From positions 372,001-436,000 of the forward strand of contig NZ_RCVQ01000001.1 of NCBI RefSeq assembly GCF_016107285.1: 64,000 bases of DNA. The letters run 5' to 3'. The notes beneath the pieces were generated by a model. It was given only the letters and a program-made list of their open reading frames with translations, made no database searches and was not told the DNA's origin. Positions within the stretch are counted from its first letter, which is position 1; every line of letters begins with the position of its first letter. Position numbers and translations under genes: made by a program. Of this stretch, positions 9,454-20,286 are shown piece after piece. Origin of the DNA: Roseomonas sp. KE0001 (lineage in GTDB: Bacteria; Pseudomonadota; Alphaproteobacteria; Acetobacterales; Acetobacteraceae).

Positions 9454-9770
9454 TTCAGTAGTTCCACCCGAGATTTTCAACCTACAGGCGTATATCAGCC
9501 AATCGCGGTATTGTGATCAAGGTAAATTCATCAAAAATAAAGAGATCCCGGGAGAAAAGGTCTCAGGGAGTTCCGCCTCCAGAGGCTGGCGGCAGACCCA
9601 GTACTTCAATGATACTTCCCGTGGCGCGCGGCGGGACAATGGTTTGCCACAAGTTCTTGATATTCTACTTCATGTTGTCCTGCGGCACGAAAAAGCCCGC
9701 CACGGCGCTGCCGGGCGGGCTCATTCTGGTCATGGGCGAAGGCGGGCGGCGGGATGCCGCATCCGCGGGT
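9454..9770. other. AT-rich intergenic region with gltA terminator
   Basis: This 317-bp gap has no convincing gene. Its first 100 bases are AT-rich (for example AAATTCATCAAAAATAAAGA) and would serve as the promoter region of the leftward 8800 gene. The rightmost part contains the gltA terminator. No tRNA or repeat was found. Confidence 0.6.
9690..9721 (-). terminator. Rho-independent terminator of gltA
   Basis: Read on the minus strand, AGCCCGCC (9714-9721) pairs with GGCGGGCT (9694-9701) around a 12-base loop and is followed by a run of T (complement of AAAAA at 9690-9694). It starts 50 bp after the gltA stop codon. This is the best canonical terminator in the window. Confidence 0.85.
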
Positions 9771-11078
9771 TCAGCCGCGCTGTTCGACCGACACGACGTC
9801 GCGCTGCGCGGGGCCGGTGTAGATCTGCCGCGGCCGGCCGATGCGCTGCGCCGGATCCTCGATCATCTCCTTCCACTGGCTCACCCAGCCCACGGTGCGC
9901 GCCACCGCGAAGAGGACGGTGAACATGTGGGTGGGGATGCCCATCGCCTTCAGGATGATACCCGAATAGAAATCGACGTTCGGATAGAGCTTGCGGGAGA
10001 CGAAATAGTCGTCTTCCAGCGCGATCTTCTCCAGCGCCATGGCGAGATCCAGCAGCGGCTCGTCCTTGATGCCAAGCTCGGCCAGGACCTCATGGCAGGT
10101 CGCCTGCATGATCTTCGCGCGCGGGTCGAAGTTCTTGTACACGCGATGGCCGAAGCCCATCAGCTTCACGCCGGAATTCTTGTCCTTCACCTTCTCGATG
10201 AAGTCCGGGATGTTCTCGACGCTGCCGATCTCGCCCAGCATCTTGAGCACCGCCTCGTTGGCGCCGCCATGCGCGGGGCCCCAGAGCGCGGCGATGCCGG
10301 CGGCGACGCAGGCGAAGGGATTGGCGCCGGTGGAGCCCGCCAGCCGGACGGTGGAGGTGGAGGCGTTCTGCTCGTGATCGGCGTGCAGGACCAGGATGCG
10401 GTCCATCGCGCGGCTGAGGATCGGGTTCGGCTTCCATTCCTCGGCCGGCACGGCGTTCAGCATGTAGAGGAAGTTCTCCGCGTAGGAGAGATCGTTCCTC
10501 GGATACATGAAGGGCTGGCCGATCGAGTACTTGTAGGCCCAGGCGGCGATGGTCGGCACCTTGGCGATCAGGCGGAAGGCGCTGATCTCGCGCTGCGCCG
10601 GATCGTTGATGTCCAGGCTGTCGTGGTAGAAGGCGGAGAGGGCGCCGACCACGCCACAGAGGATCGCCATCGGGTGGGCGTCGCGGCGGAAGCCGTCGAA
10701 GAAGCGCCGCAGCTGCTCGTGCACCATGGTGTGCAGCGTCACGCCACGGTCGAAGTCCTTCAGCTGCTGCGCCGTCGGCAGCTCGCCGTTCAGCAGCAGG
10801 TAGGAGACCTCGAGGAAGTTCGACTTCTCGGCGAGCTGCTCGATGGGGTAGCCGCGATACAGCAGCACGCCCTCGTCGCCGTCGATGTAGGTGATCTTGC
10901 TCTCGCAGGCGGCGGTTCCGCCATAGCCCGGGTCGAAGGTGAAGACGCCCAGTTCACTGTAGAGCTTGCGGATATCGAAAACGTCCGGGCCGATCGAGCC
11001 CTGGATCAGCGGCAGGGTGGCGGACTTGTTGGATCCGTCCAGCGCGACGGTGACGGACCCTTTGGCCGTGCTGCTCAT
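9771..11078 (-). CDS. gltA: Citrate synthase (type II, hexameric)
   Basis: GltA condenses oxaloacetate and acetyl-CoA to citrate, the entry step of the TCA cycle. The 435-residue length matches the type II bacterial enzyme. Catalytic residues are present: His in [16 protein letters not shown], His in [12 protein letters not shown] and Asp in [10 protein letters not shown]. An N-terminal beta segment ([20 protein letters not shown]) typical of the hexameric, NADH-sensitive type is also there. GAGGAAG lies 6 bases before the ATG. The gene stands alone with its own terminator, as usual for alphaproteobacteria. Confidence 0.97.
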   Translation of the reverse strand: MSSTAKGSVTVALDGSNKSATLPLIQGSIGPDVFDIRKLYSELGVFTFDPGYGGTAACESKITYIDGDEGVLLYRGYPIEQLAEKSNFLEVSYLLLNGELPTAQQLKDFDRGVTLHTMVHEQLRRFFDGFRRDAHPMAILCGVVGALSAFYHDSLDINDPAQREISAFRLIAKVPTIAAWAYKYSIGQPFMYPRNDLSYAENFLYMLNAVPAEEWKPNPILSRAMDRILVLHADHEQNASTSTVRLAGSTGANPFACVAAGIAALWGPAHGGANEAVLKMLGEIGSVENIPDFIEKVKDKNSGVKLMGFGHRVYKNFDPRAKIMQATCHEVLAELGIKDEPLLDLAMALEKIALEDDYFVSRKLYPNVDFYSGIILKAMGIPTHMFTVLFAVARTVGWVSQWKEMIEDPAQRIGRPRQIYTGPAQRDVVSVEQRG

Positions 11079-11266
11079 GGCGTCTTCCTCATATCGGGGG
11101 GCGCGCCGGACCGGCCGGCGGCGTCGATGGTGCGTTGCGACATTAGGCGTCGTGGTGCCGGATTGTCCATCCGGCCGGGGGCCTTGTCGCGGGTATCGCA
11201 GGCCCTCGCCGGGCGGGAGGCGGCCCGCCGCCGGCGAAGGGCCGCCGGGCCGCCCGAGGGCCGTCG

Positions 11267-11878
11267 TCAGGGCCGCTCGCGCCAGGCCCTGGGCGCGCCG
11301 GGCGGGTGGGACCAGAGGCCGAGCCGCGCCTGCCGCGCCGCCGCCTCCGCCGCGACCAGCCGGGTGTCGGCCCCGTCCGCCGCCAGGGCCCAGCCGGCGG
11401 CGATCAGCGTCGCGTTGGCCTCAGCGCCGCCGGCCTGGCAGACACCCAGCGCCCGCCCGAACCGGTCGCTGCCCCGCACCTGGCACGACACGTCGCGGCC
11501 GCGCAGCAGGCGGGCGAGGGCCTCGGCGGCCGCGGCGCCGCAATCGAAGCCGATGCCGGCGGCCGTGCCGCAGCTTTCGCCCCGGGCCGGCGAGAGCACG
11601 CCCCGCAGCCGGAGGGCACGGTCGCCGAGGAGCAGCGTGTCGCCATCGACGATCCGCAGCCGGGCCGCCGTGGCCTGCCACTGCTGCTCGCGGGGCGCGG
11701 ATCCCAGGAGATGGGCGGGCAGGCCAAGTCCGGCCAGCACGAGCATGGCCAGGGCGCCCCCGCAGGCGAGTAGCGCGCCGCGCCAGCGCCGGGGCTGGCG
11801 GGCGGGTCGGAAGAGGCGGCGGCGACGGGGCACGGGAGGAATCGTTAAACCACCGATAGGCGCTGTTTCAAGCACCAC
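11267..11878 (-). CDS. Thermonuclease (SNase-like) family protein
   Basis: About 203 residues: a basic N terminus, one hydrophobic segment (about 33-55, a signal anchor), then an SNase-like OB fold. Family motifs are [28 protein letters not shown] and [11 protein letters not shown], followed by GWALAADG; these hold the Asp, Arg, Glu and Arg positions of the nuclease site. Cysteines at [11 protein letters not shown] are typical of secreted proteobacterial members. It is probably membrane-anchored and facing the periplasm. The start is uncertain: the GTG at 11878 lacks a ribosome-binding site. It lies 18 bp after the CHAD gene on the same strand. Confidence 0.78.
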   Translation of the reverse strand: MVLETAPIGGLTIPPVPRRRRLFRPARQPRRWRGALLACGGALAMLVLAGLGLPAHLLGSAPREQQWQATAARLRIVDGDTLLLGDRALRLRGVLSPARGESCGTAAGIGFDCGAAAAEALARLLRGRDVSCQVRGSDRFGRALGVCQAGGAEANATLIAAGWALAADGADTRLVAAEAAARQARLGLWSHPPGAPRAWRERP

Positions 11879-11896
11879 ACGCAGGCGTGGTCGTGT

Positions 11897-13387
11897 TCAG
11901 CCGCCCTGCCAGAAAGTGTCCTGCCGCTCGAAGCGGCGCCAGGCCTCCAGCGCCGCCGCCCGGCTGTCGCGGGCCGCGGCCAGGGCCCAGCCCTCCGCCA
12001 GGCCGCCGGCCCAGGCCGAAGCACCGCCGCCCTCGGCCAGCCCGGCGATCAGATGCCGTGCCGTCACGCTGTCATTCGACAGGCCCAGCGCCTCCTGGAG
12101 TTCCGAGAGCCGCTTGAGGAAGCGGCGCGCCGCCTTGCCGGGCCAGAGCGGGGCGAAGAGCTCCGCGGTGTAGCGCAGGCGCTTGGCCTCCAGCCGCAGC
12201 TCATGCAGCTCGGTGTCGGACAGGGTGTCGATGTGGCGGGCGCGCCGGATCATCTTCCGGCGGCGCCGGTGCAGCAGGTGGCGCGCCTCCGGCCGCAACG
12301 GCCGTGCCGGCGCGGCATCGCGCCAGGGCGGCAGCAGGGCGAGACGCGTGGCCTGCCACATCATCCGCCGGAAGGGCGCGTCCTCCAGCATCGTCCGCAG
12401 CCTGGCATAGGCGTCCAGGCGGCGGCCCTCGGCCACGCGCAGCAGGCGGGCCCAGCGGCGATCCTGGCCCACCGCCCGGGACAGATCCGAGGCCAGGCCA
12501 CGCAGGAACACGTCCATCTCCCGCGCGTCGCCGAGCGCGCGGGCGAAGTCGCGCAGGGCGGTGTCGAGCGCGCGCAATTCGGGCCCGTCCAGCAGGGGCC
12601 GGAAGGTCTTCAGGCAGGAGCGCAGCCGGCGGGCGGCGACGCGCGACTGATGCACCCCCTCCGGCCCGAGATCGGGGCGGCAGAGCGGCGCCTGCGCCAG
12701 GATGGCCTCGGCCAGATGGCCGATGGCGAGCGGCAGGGCGGCCTCGACGGTCTCCACCGCGCCCAGATCCGGCGCGCCGCGCCGTCGCGGCCGGGCCGGG
12801 CCGCCCCGGGCGAGGGCGAAGGCCTGCTCGTCCAGACTGGCGCCGGCCGGCAGCAGCGGGAGCGTTTCGGCCAGGGCCTCGACGAGGTCCAGCACCGCCG
12901 GCGCCGGCCCGGAGAAGGTCACGCCGCAGAAGGGCGCCTCGGGCGCGGTGGCGGTCGCGGCGCGCAGCCGGCCCTGGCGGAACCGCAGGGCGATGCCGCC
13001 CAGGCTGCCGCGCCCGGTGCGCCCGGCATAGCTGGCGCGGGGCAGGAGGATCGCGCCCTCCAGCGCATCCGGCACGGCCTCGGCGGGGAGGGGGTGGGGG
13101 GCACCGGCACTCAGGCCGGGGGCCGAGGGGCCTTCCGGCGGCATGAGGGGATAGAGGTCCCGCGGGCCCCGGAGGCTGGCGCGCAAGGCCAGGCCGGCCT
13201 CCGCCAGCCGGCCCTCGGCACTGTCCAGCCAGAGCCATTCCTCCGGCACGGTGCGGGGGCGCCGCAGCCCGGCCAGGGCGGGGTGCCGCCACAAGGCCGC
13301 TGCCTGCCCGGCTGGCAGCGTGGCCTCCAGGGTCAGGGAGGGCTGGGCCGGGGGGGAGGCGGGCGCCGGCGCCGGATCGCTGGTCAT
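11897..13387 (-). CDS. CYTH and CHAD domain-containing protein
   Basis: A 496-residue protein joining a degenerate N-terminal CYTH-type domain (about residues 15-200) to a helical CHAD domain (about 215-490). CHAD domains bind inorganic polyphosphate through conserved histidines and basic residues, seen here as GVHQSRVAARRLRSCLKTF and ELHELRLEAKRLRYTAELF. The CYTH part keeps the beta pattern but lacks an obvious ExExK motif, so triphosphatase activity is doubtful. The start ATG (MTSDPAPAP) overlaps the stop of the upstream sixA-like gene by 4 bp. The longer frame upstream runs through sixA in another frame and is not coding. Confidence 0.9.
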   Translation of the reverse strand: MTSDPAPAPASPPAQPSLTLEATLPAGQAAALWRHPALAGLRRPRTVPEEWLWLDSAEGRLAEAGLALRASLRGPRDLYPLMPPEGPSAPGLSAGAPHPLPAEAVPDALEGAILLPRASYAGRTGRGSLGGIALRFRQGRLRAATATAPEAPFCGVTFSGPAPAVLDLVEALAETLPLLPAGASLDEQAFALARGGPARPRRRGAPDLGAVETVEAALPLAIGHLAEAILAQAPLCRPDLGPEGVHQSRVAARRLRSCLKTFRPLLDGPELRALDTALRDFARALGDAREMDVFLRGLASDLSRAVGQDRRWARLLRVAEGRRLDAYARLRTMLEDAPFRRMMWQATRLALLPPWRDAAPARPLRPEARHLLHRRRRKMIRRARHIDTLSDTELHELRLEAKRLRYTAELFAPLWPGKAARRFLKRLSELQEALGLSNDSVTARHLIAGLAEGGGASAWAGGLAEGWALAAARDSRAAALEAWRRFERQDTFWQGG

Positions 13388-13917
13388 CCCGCCATCTCTG
13401 GAAGGTCGTTGGGAGCGACGAAGCGCACGAGCCGCCCGCCGCCCGCCTCCAGCAGCCGCCAGGGCGCGGCGATGGCGAACTCCGCCAGCGCGCCGGTCGG
13501 ATATCCTCCCGCCAGCCGCTGCGTGCCGGGGGCCTTGCCCGCCATGCCGGCCGGACCCGCCAGGGCCAGCGCCAGGTCGTGCAGGCCGGGATTGTGGCCG
13601 ATCAGCAGCAGGCTGCGCGCCGTCTCCGGTGCCTCCCGCAGGGTCTCCATCAGCCGGGGCCAGGGCGCCAGGTAGAGATCGTCCATCGGCTCGACCAGCG
13701 GGCTGTCCGGCAGCGGCGAGAGGGCCTCGAGCGTCTGCAGCGTGCGCCGCGCGGAGGAGACGAGCACGATGTCCGGCGCCAGGCCGAGTTCGCGCATCAC
13801 GCCGGCCATGATGGTGGCGGCGCGTCTGCCCCGCGTGTTCAGGGGCCGGGCGTGGTCCGGCAGGCTTGGATCGTCCCAGGACGACTTCGCATGCCGCAGC
13901 AGGAGCAATTGCCGCAT
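13384..13917 (-). CDS. SixA-type histidine phosphatase
   Basis: A 177-residue histidine phosphatase superfamily protein. The catalytic motif is LLRHAKSSWDDP (RHG type) near the N terminus. The second arginine is in SSARRTLQTLEAL and the second histidine in LLIGHNPGLHDLAL. SixA acts on phosphohistidine of phosphorelay or PTS proteins; the substrate here is not known. It is translationally coupled to the CYTH-CHAD gene. Pairing of SixA-like phosphatases with CHAD proteins recurs in alphaproteobacteria, which suggests a shared role in phosphate or polyphosphate metabolism (inference). Confidence 0.88.
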   Translation of the reverse strand: MRQLLLLRHAKSSWDDPSLPDHARPLNTRGRRAATIMAGVMRELGLAPDIVLVSSARRTLQTLEALSPLPDSPLVEPMDDLYLAPWPRLMETLREAPETARSLLLIGHNPGLHDLALALAGPAGMAGKAPGTQRLAGGYPTGALAEFAIAAPWRLLEAGGGRLVRFVAPNDLPEMAG

Positions 13918-14025
13918 GCGGCCAGTTTGGCACGGCACGGCCCGTCTGTCTCGGGGGGGACGGAGGACAGGCTTCCGCTTTCCGCTGGCGGTCCCATCTC
14001 TGTCCGCGGGAACGAGGGGCGAAGC

Positions 14026-14649
14026 ATGGCGACAGGGCGACGGATGAGCGGCGGATCGGTGGGCCGGCGGGGCCTTCTGGCGGCCCTGCTGGCGCTGCCC
14101 GGCCTTTCCGCCCGCGCCGCCATCCCGCCGGCGGGCTACCGCTTCCGGGTCCTGCGGGGCGACAGCGAGATCGGCACGCATCTCGTCCGCGCCGAGCCGG
14201 ACGGCACCATCCGGACCGAGGTCGCCCTCGCGGTGACGATGCTCGGCATCACCGTCTACCGCCACGCGCATGACTATTCCGAGCGCTGGCAGGGCGAACG
14301 CCTGCTGGGCTTCGCCTCCCGGACGCTGCGGAATGGCCGGGAGACGCGGCTGCGGCTGGTGGCCACGGCGGAGGGCCTCGCCGGCGAGGGGCCGGAGGGC
14401 GCGCTGCGGCTGCCGGCGGAGGCCGCGCCACTGTCCTGGTGGGAACCCGGCCGCATGGGGCGGCCCCTGTTCAACGCCCATACCGGCCGCATGCTGGACG
14501 GCGCCCCCCGGCGCGACCAGCTCGGGGCGCTGATGCGGTGGCGCTGGCCGGAGGGCGACATGGCCGCGCTCTATGATGCCGCGGGACGCTGGGTCGGTTT
14601 CACCATGCGCTGCGATGACGGCAGCGCCATCCGCTACGAGGCGTTCTGA
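14026..14649 (+). CDS. DUF6134 family exported protein
   Basis: A 207-residue protein with a twin-arginine-like leader (GRRGLLAALLALPGLSARA) followed by a beta-rich domain: YRFRVLRGDSEIGTHLVR, then TVYRHAHDYSERWQGERL and LSWWEPGRMGRPLFN. This fits DUF6134, a periplasmic family of unknown function that probably adopts a lipid-binding-like beta structure. The start at 14026 is preceded by GAGGGG; an internal ATG at 14044 is possible. It stands alone, divergent from sixA. Confidence 0.8.
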   Translation: MATGRRMSGGSVGRRGLLAALLALPGLSARAAIPPAGYRFRVLRGDSEIGTHLVRAEPDGTIRTEVALAVTMLGITVYRHAHDYSERWQGERLLGFASRTLRNGRETRLRLVATAEGLAGEGPEGALRLPAEAAPLSWWEPGRMGRPLFNAHTGRMLDGAPRRDQLGALMRWRWPEGDMAALYDAAGRWVGFTMRCDDGSAIRYEAF

Positions 14650-14796
14650 TCCGGCCATCCTGCAATCGTGATGACGTCCTCGCGGGGGGAGGGCGCATTA
14701 AACCTCGGAGCGGACAGGGCCGGCGGATCGCGCTCCCCTTGTGATGCCCGACGCGGACAGCCCACCGGCTAGACAATTTCTCCTGGAAGCATCGGC

Positions 14797-16485
14797 ATGG
14801 CGTCCTGGCTTCACGGCCTTCTGGCCCAGTCCCCCGAGATCGCCATCTTCCTTTCGCTGGCCGGCGGCTACTGGATCGGCAAGTTCCGCTTCGGCAAGTT
14901 CCAGCTCGGCGGCGTCGCCGGCTCGCTGCTGGTGGCGGTGCTGATCAGCCAGCTCGGCGTGCATGTCGACAACGGCATCAAGGCGGTGCTCTTCGCGCTG
15001 TTCATCTACGCGGTGGGCTTCGAGAGCGGACCGCAGTTCTTCCGCTCCCTCGGCCGCCACTCGGTGCGGGAGATCATCCTCGCCGCGGTGCTGGCGATCA
15101 GCGGCCTCGTCACCGTCGTCATCCTGGCGCGGATCTTCGGGCTGGACAAAGGCATGGCGGCCGGACTCGCCGCCGGCGGGCTGACCCAGTCGGCGATCAT
15201 CGGCACCGCCGGCGCGGCGATCGAGAAGCTGGGCCTCGCCGCCGATGAAACCCAGCGCCTGCAGGCCAATGTCGCCATCGGCTACGCCGTGACCTACATC
15301 TTCGGCTCCTTCGGCGCCATCCTGATCTGCGTCAACGCCCTCGAATGGCTGATGGGCCGCAGCATCCGCGACGACGCCATCAAGGCCGAAACCGCGTTGC
15401 TGGCGGGCGCGCCGGTCTATGGGCCGGGGGAGCAGCCCGCCATGCCGCCGCTCGTCGGGCGGCTCTATCGCATCGGCGCCTCGGCCGGGCGGAGCGTCGC
15501 CGAGCTGGAGGGCATGGCGGATGACACGGTGAGCGTCGAGCGCGTGCGGCGCGGCAATGCCCTGATCGGCCTGCAGCCGGACCTGCGGCTGGAGAAGGAC
15601 GACATCGTGCTGATCGTCGGACGGAGGCCCGGCGTGGTCAGCCTGGCATCGCAGGCGGGCGACGAGGTGCAATCGGCCGAGGGCATGGATGTCATCATGC
15701 TGACGCGGGACGTCGCCGTGGCGAACCGAGCGTTCATCGGCCATACGGTCGCGGAGATCCGCGGTCAGGTGGACGAGGCGGTGCGGCATGGTGTCTATGT
15801 CACCGGCCTGACGCGGGCCGGGAAGCCCGTTCCGGTGACGAAGGAGACGCGCGTCGAGGCGGGGGACGTGGCCACCCTCTATGGCTCCGCCAAGGATGTG
15901 GAACGGGCCGTGCAACTCGCCGGCACCGCCGTGGTGCCAAGCGACAAGACCGATTTCGTCTTCCACGGTCTCGGCCTCGTCGTCGGCCTGCTGATCGGCC
16001 TCCTGGTGCTGCGGATCGGCGCCGTGCCGCTGACGCTTGGCAGCGGCGGCGGCGCGCTGCTCTCAGGCCTCATCTTCGGCTGGTACCGCAGCCGGCACCT
16101 GGCCATCGGCAACATGCCCACCGCCGCCTCCACCCTGCTGCGCGACCTGGGCCTGGCCGGCTTCGTCGCCGTGGTCGGGCTGCAATCCGGGCTGCAGGCC
16201 GTCAGCACCATAGCCAGCAGCGGGCTCTCGATCTTTCTCCTGGGCGTCGTCGTCACCGTGGTGCCGCTGGTCGTCACCATGCTCGTCGGGCGCTACCTGC
16301 TGCGCTACGACAATGCGGCGATCTTCGCCGGCGCGCTGTCAGGGTCGCGCAGCGCCAATCCGGCCTTCGGCGAGGTGCTGGACAAGGCCGGCAACGCCAT
16401 CCCGACCACGCCCTTCGCCATCACCTATGCCCTGGCCAATGTCTTCCTCACCCTTCTCGGGCCGCTCGTCGTCGCCTTCGCCTGA
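14797..16485 (+). CDS. aspT: Aspartate-alanine antiporter
   Basis: AspT exchanges external aspartate for internal alanine across the inner membrane. With AspD it forms an electrogenic decarboxylation cycle that consumes a proton and helps build proton motive force. The 562-residue product has two hydrophobic halves (about 10-175 and 395-560) around a large cytoplasmic loop with two TrkA-C/RCK-C-like modules (for example GRSVAELEGM to KDDIVLIVG, and GQVDEAVRHGVYVTGL). This is the AspT/YidE duplication architecture. It lies 24 bp before aspD on the same strand, which fixes the assignment. Confidence 0.93.
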   Translation: MASWLHGLLAQSPEIAIFLSLAGGYWIGKFRFGKFQLGGVAGSLLVAVLISQLGVHVDNGIKAVLFALFIYAVGFESGPQFFRSLGRHSVREIILAAVLAISGLVTVVILARIFGLDKGMAAGLAAGGLTQSAIIGTAGAAIEKLGLAADETQRLQANVAIGYAVTYIFGSFGAILICVNALEWLMGRSIRDDAIKAETALLAGAPVYGPGEQPAMPPLVGRLYRIGASAGRSVAELEGMADDTVSVERVRRGNALIGLQPDLRLEKDDIVLIVGRRPGVVSLASQAGDEVQSAEGMDVIMLTRDVAVANRAFIGHTVAEIRGQVDEAVRHGVYVTGLTRAGKPVPVTKETRVEAGDVATLYGSAKDVERAVQLAGTAVVPSDKTDFVFHGLGLVVGLLIGLLVLRIGAVPLTLGSGGGALLSGLIFGWYRSRHLAIGNMPTAASTLLRDLGLAGFVAVVGLQSGLQAVSTIASSGLSIFLLGVVVTVVPLVVTMLVGRYLLRYDNAAIFAGALSGSRSANPAFGEVLDKAGNAIPTTPFAITYALANVFLTLLGPLVVAFA

Positions 16486-18111
<1,626 letters not shown>

Positions 18112-18132
18112 AGGCGCGCCGCCGCGGCCGGT

Positions 18133-19320
18133 TCAGGCGTGCTCCAGCCGCGATCCGGCCGGCCGCACCACATCGCCGTGGCGCGCCGCGTGCAGCACCT
18201 CCGGCGTGACGTCGCGGACATCCCGGGTGCCGGTCAGCGCCATGCTGACATCCAGCTCCTTGCGGATGATCTGCAGGGCCTGCGTCACGCCGGCCTCGCC
18301 ACCCGCCGCCAGGCCATAGAGCCAGGCCTTGCCGATCATGCAGCCCCTGGCGCCGAGCGCCAGCGCCTTCAGCACGTCCTGGCCCGAGCGCACGCCGCCG
18401 TCGAAGAGGATCTCGGTCTTGTCGCCCACCGCCTCGGCGATCGCCGGCAGCACGGAGATCGAGGAGGGCGCGCCGTCGAGCTGCCGTCCGCCGTGGTTGG
18501 AGACGACGATGGCATCCGCCCCGGTATCGGCGGCGATCCGCGCGTCATCGATGTCCAGCACGCCCTTCAGGATGAGCTTCCCCGGCCAGATGCTGCGGAT
18601 CCAGGCGACGTCCTTCCAGGACAGCGAGGGATCGAACTGCCCGGCGATCCAGTGCGACAGGGTGGCCAGGCCCTCCTTCGCGCCCGGCGCCTCGGTCAGG
18701 TTGCCGAAGGTCTTGCGCCGGCCGCGCAGCACCTTGAGCGCCCAGGATGGCTTCGTCATCACGTCGAGCGCGTTCCGCAGCGTCAGCTTGGGCGGCACGG
18801 CCAGGCCGTTCTTGATGTCGTTGTGCCGCTGGCCCTGGATCTGCAGGTCGAGCGTCAGCACCAGCGCCGAGCAGTTCGCGGCGATGGCGCGCTCCACCAG
18901 GGAGCGGCTGAAGCCCCGGTCGCGCATGACGTAGAGCTGGAACCAGAAGGGCAGCTTGGTCGCCTCCCAGACATCCTCGATCGAGCAGATCGACATGGTC
19001 GAGAGGGTGAAGGGGACGCCGAAGGCATGCGCCGCGCGGCGGCCGAGGATCTCGCCATCGGCGTGGAACAGCCCGGTCAGCCCGGTCGGCGCGATGGCCA
19101 CCGGCATGGAGACCGGCTCGCCCAGCATGGTCGAGGCCAGGTTGCGCTCGGAGACATCGATCATGACCCGCTGGCGCAGCTTCAGCGCCGCCAGATCCTC
19201 GCGGTTGGCGCGGTAGGTCGCCTCGTCGTAGGAGCCGCGGTCGGCGTAGTCGAAGATGGCGCGCGGGATGCGGCGGCGGGCGATCCGGCGCAGATCCTCG
19301 ATATTGGTGACGGTCGGCAT
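18133..19320 (-). CDS. lldD: FMN-dependent alpha-hydroxy acid dehydrogenase, L-lactate type
   Basis: A 395-residue member of the FMN-dependent 2-hydroxy acid oxidase/dehydrogenase family; LldD oxidises L-lactate to pyruvate and passes electrons to quinones. Diagnostic stretches are IFDYADRGSYDE, the FMN-binding MPVAIAPTGLTGLFHADGE, LTLDLQIQGQRHNDIKNG, LILKGVLDIDDA, the catalytic HGGRQLDGAPSS and EILFDGGVRSGQDVLKALAL. The start ATG at 19320 follows GGAGGA. The adjacent divergent GntR-family regulator and a palindromic site between them support lactate as substrate, though mandelate- or glycolate-type substrates cannot be excluded. Confidence 0.88.
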   Translation of the reverse strand: MPTVTNIEDLRRIARRRIPRAIFDYADRGSYDEATYRANREDLAALKLRQRVMIDVSERNLASTMLGEPVSMPVAIAPTGLTGLFHADGEILGRRAAHAFGVPFTLSTMSICSIEDVWEATKLPFWFQLYVMRDRGFSRSLVERAIAANCSALVLTLDLQIQGQRHNDIKNGLAVPPKLTLRNALDVMTKPSWALKVLRGRRKTFGNLTEAPGAKEGLATLSHWIAGQFDPSLSWKDVAWIRSIWPGKLILKGVLDIDDARIAADTGADAIVVSNHGGRQLDGAPSSISVLPAIAEAVGDKTEILFDGGVRSGQDVLKALALGARGCMIGKAWLYGLAAGGEAGVTQALQIIRKELDVSMALTGTRDVRDVTPEVLHAARHGDVVRPAGSRLEHA

Positions 19321-19375
19321 GGCGCATCCTCCGGCGGCGGGTCGGTGGCCGGCATTGTCACCCGCACCGCGCTCT

Positions 19376-19394
19376 TGGTAAAGTCTTTTGACCA
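19376..19394. promoter_or_regulatory. Palindromic operator for the GntR/FadR-type regulator
   Basis: TGGTAAAGTCTTTTGACCA is an inverted repeat with TGGT and ACCA outer half-sites, the form bound by PdhR/LldR-type FadR-family regulators. It lies in the 86-bp gap between lldD and the regulator gene, directly before the regulator's ribosome-binding site (GGAGGAGGG). It could control both genes and give autoregulation. Confidence 0.6.
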
Positions 19395-19406
19395 GGAGGA
19401 GGGAGC

Positions 19407-20204
19407 ATGCCCGACCCGACCCGACCGCCGCCCAGCCGGCCACAGCCGATCCGGCCGCAGCCCCTGGCCGGCGCCGTGGCCAGCCATCTGGAGACGCTGA
19501 TCCTGGAGGGCGTGCTGCGTCCCGGCGAGCGCCTGGCACCGGAGCGCGAGCTGGCGGAGGCCCTCGGCGTCTCGCGCCCCTCGCTGCGCGAGGCGCTGGC
19601 GCAGCTGGAGAACAGGGGCCTGCTGACCGGCTCGCGAGCCGGCACGCAGGTGGCGGATTTCCTGGCGCCGCTGAGCGGACCCCTGGCCACGCTCTTCGGC
19701 CAGAGCCCGCGGATCGCCCGGGACTATTTCGAGTATCGCAGGCTGATGGAGCCGGAGGCGGCGGCCCTGGCGGCGCGGCGCATCACGGACCCCGAGCGCG
19801 TGGCGCTGCGCGAGGCCCTGGCCGCGATGGAGGCGGCGCACCGGCGCGCCGTGCCGGCGGAGGAGGCGGAGGCCGATCTGCGGCTGCACCGGCTGTTGCA
19901 CGAGGCCAGCCACAACCTGGTGCTGCTGCATGTCCTGCGCGTCCTGGCCGATCTGCTGCGGCGGGGCATCCTGGTCAGCCACGAGCAGTACTGGCGGCGC
20001 GACGATCTGCGCGGCGCGATCCTGGCGCAGCATCTGGGGATCGGGGAGGCGGTGCTGGCCGGAGACGCGGCGGCGGCGGCGGAGGCCATGCGCGGCCATA
20101 TCGACTTCACCGAATCGGCCTTCCAGGCCTTCCGCGCCGGTGAGGAGAGGCTGGCGGAGAGCCTTCGCATGCGCGATCGGCGCGGGCTGGTAGCGGAGGA
20201 TTAG
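19407..20204 (+). CDS. FadR-subfamily GntR regulator (LldR/PdhR-like)
   Basis: A 265-residue transcription factor. An N-terminal winged helix (about 20-90) has ILEGVLRPGERLAPERELAE and VSRPSLREALAQLENRGLL. A C-terminal FCD ligand-binding domain (about 105-245) keeps the metal-binding pattern: Asp in ADLRLHRLLHEASHN, then His in AQHLGIG and MRGHIDF. It is divergent from lldD and probably represses it until lactate or a related acid is bound. GGAGGAGGG precedes the ATG. A proline-rich N-terminal extension precedes the HTH. Confidence 0.92.
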   Translation: MPDPTRPPPSRPQPIRPQPLAGAVASHLETLILEGVLRPGERLAPERELAEALGVSRPSLREALAQLENRGLLTGSRAGTQVADFLAPLSGPLATLFGQSPRIARDYFEYRRLMEPEAAALAARRITDPERVALREALAAMEAAHRRAVPAEEAEADLRLHRLLHEASHNLVLLHVLRVLADLLRRGILVSHEQYWRRDDLRGAILAQHLGIGEAVLAGDAAAAAEAMRGHIDFTESAFQAFRAGEERLAESLRMRDRRGLVAED

Positions 20205-20286
20205 CCGAGGCCGCCGCCGCTTTGTTCCGGCGCCGGCTGACCCTACACTGCGAGAACGCGTCATCGGTCGGGCGGAGGTGGGGGAT

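Noticed and set aside
9513-12173. 886-codon rightward open frame
   Set aside because: It runs antisense through gltA, the nuclease-like gene and part of the CHAD gene, all of which have clear family motifs and start signals. Long antisense frames are common in DNA of this GC content.
20205-20286. Attachment site next to the tyrosine recombinase
   Set aside because: No tRNA gene and no direct repeat could be found on either side of the recombinase, so an integrated element border is not supported.
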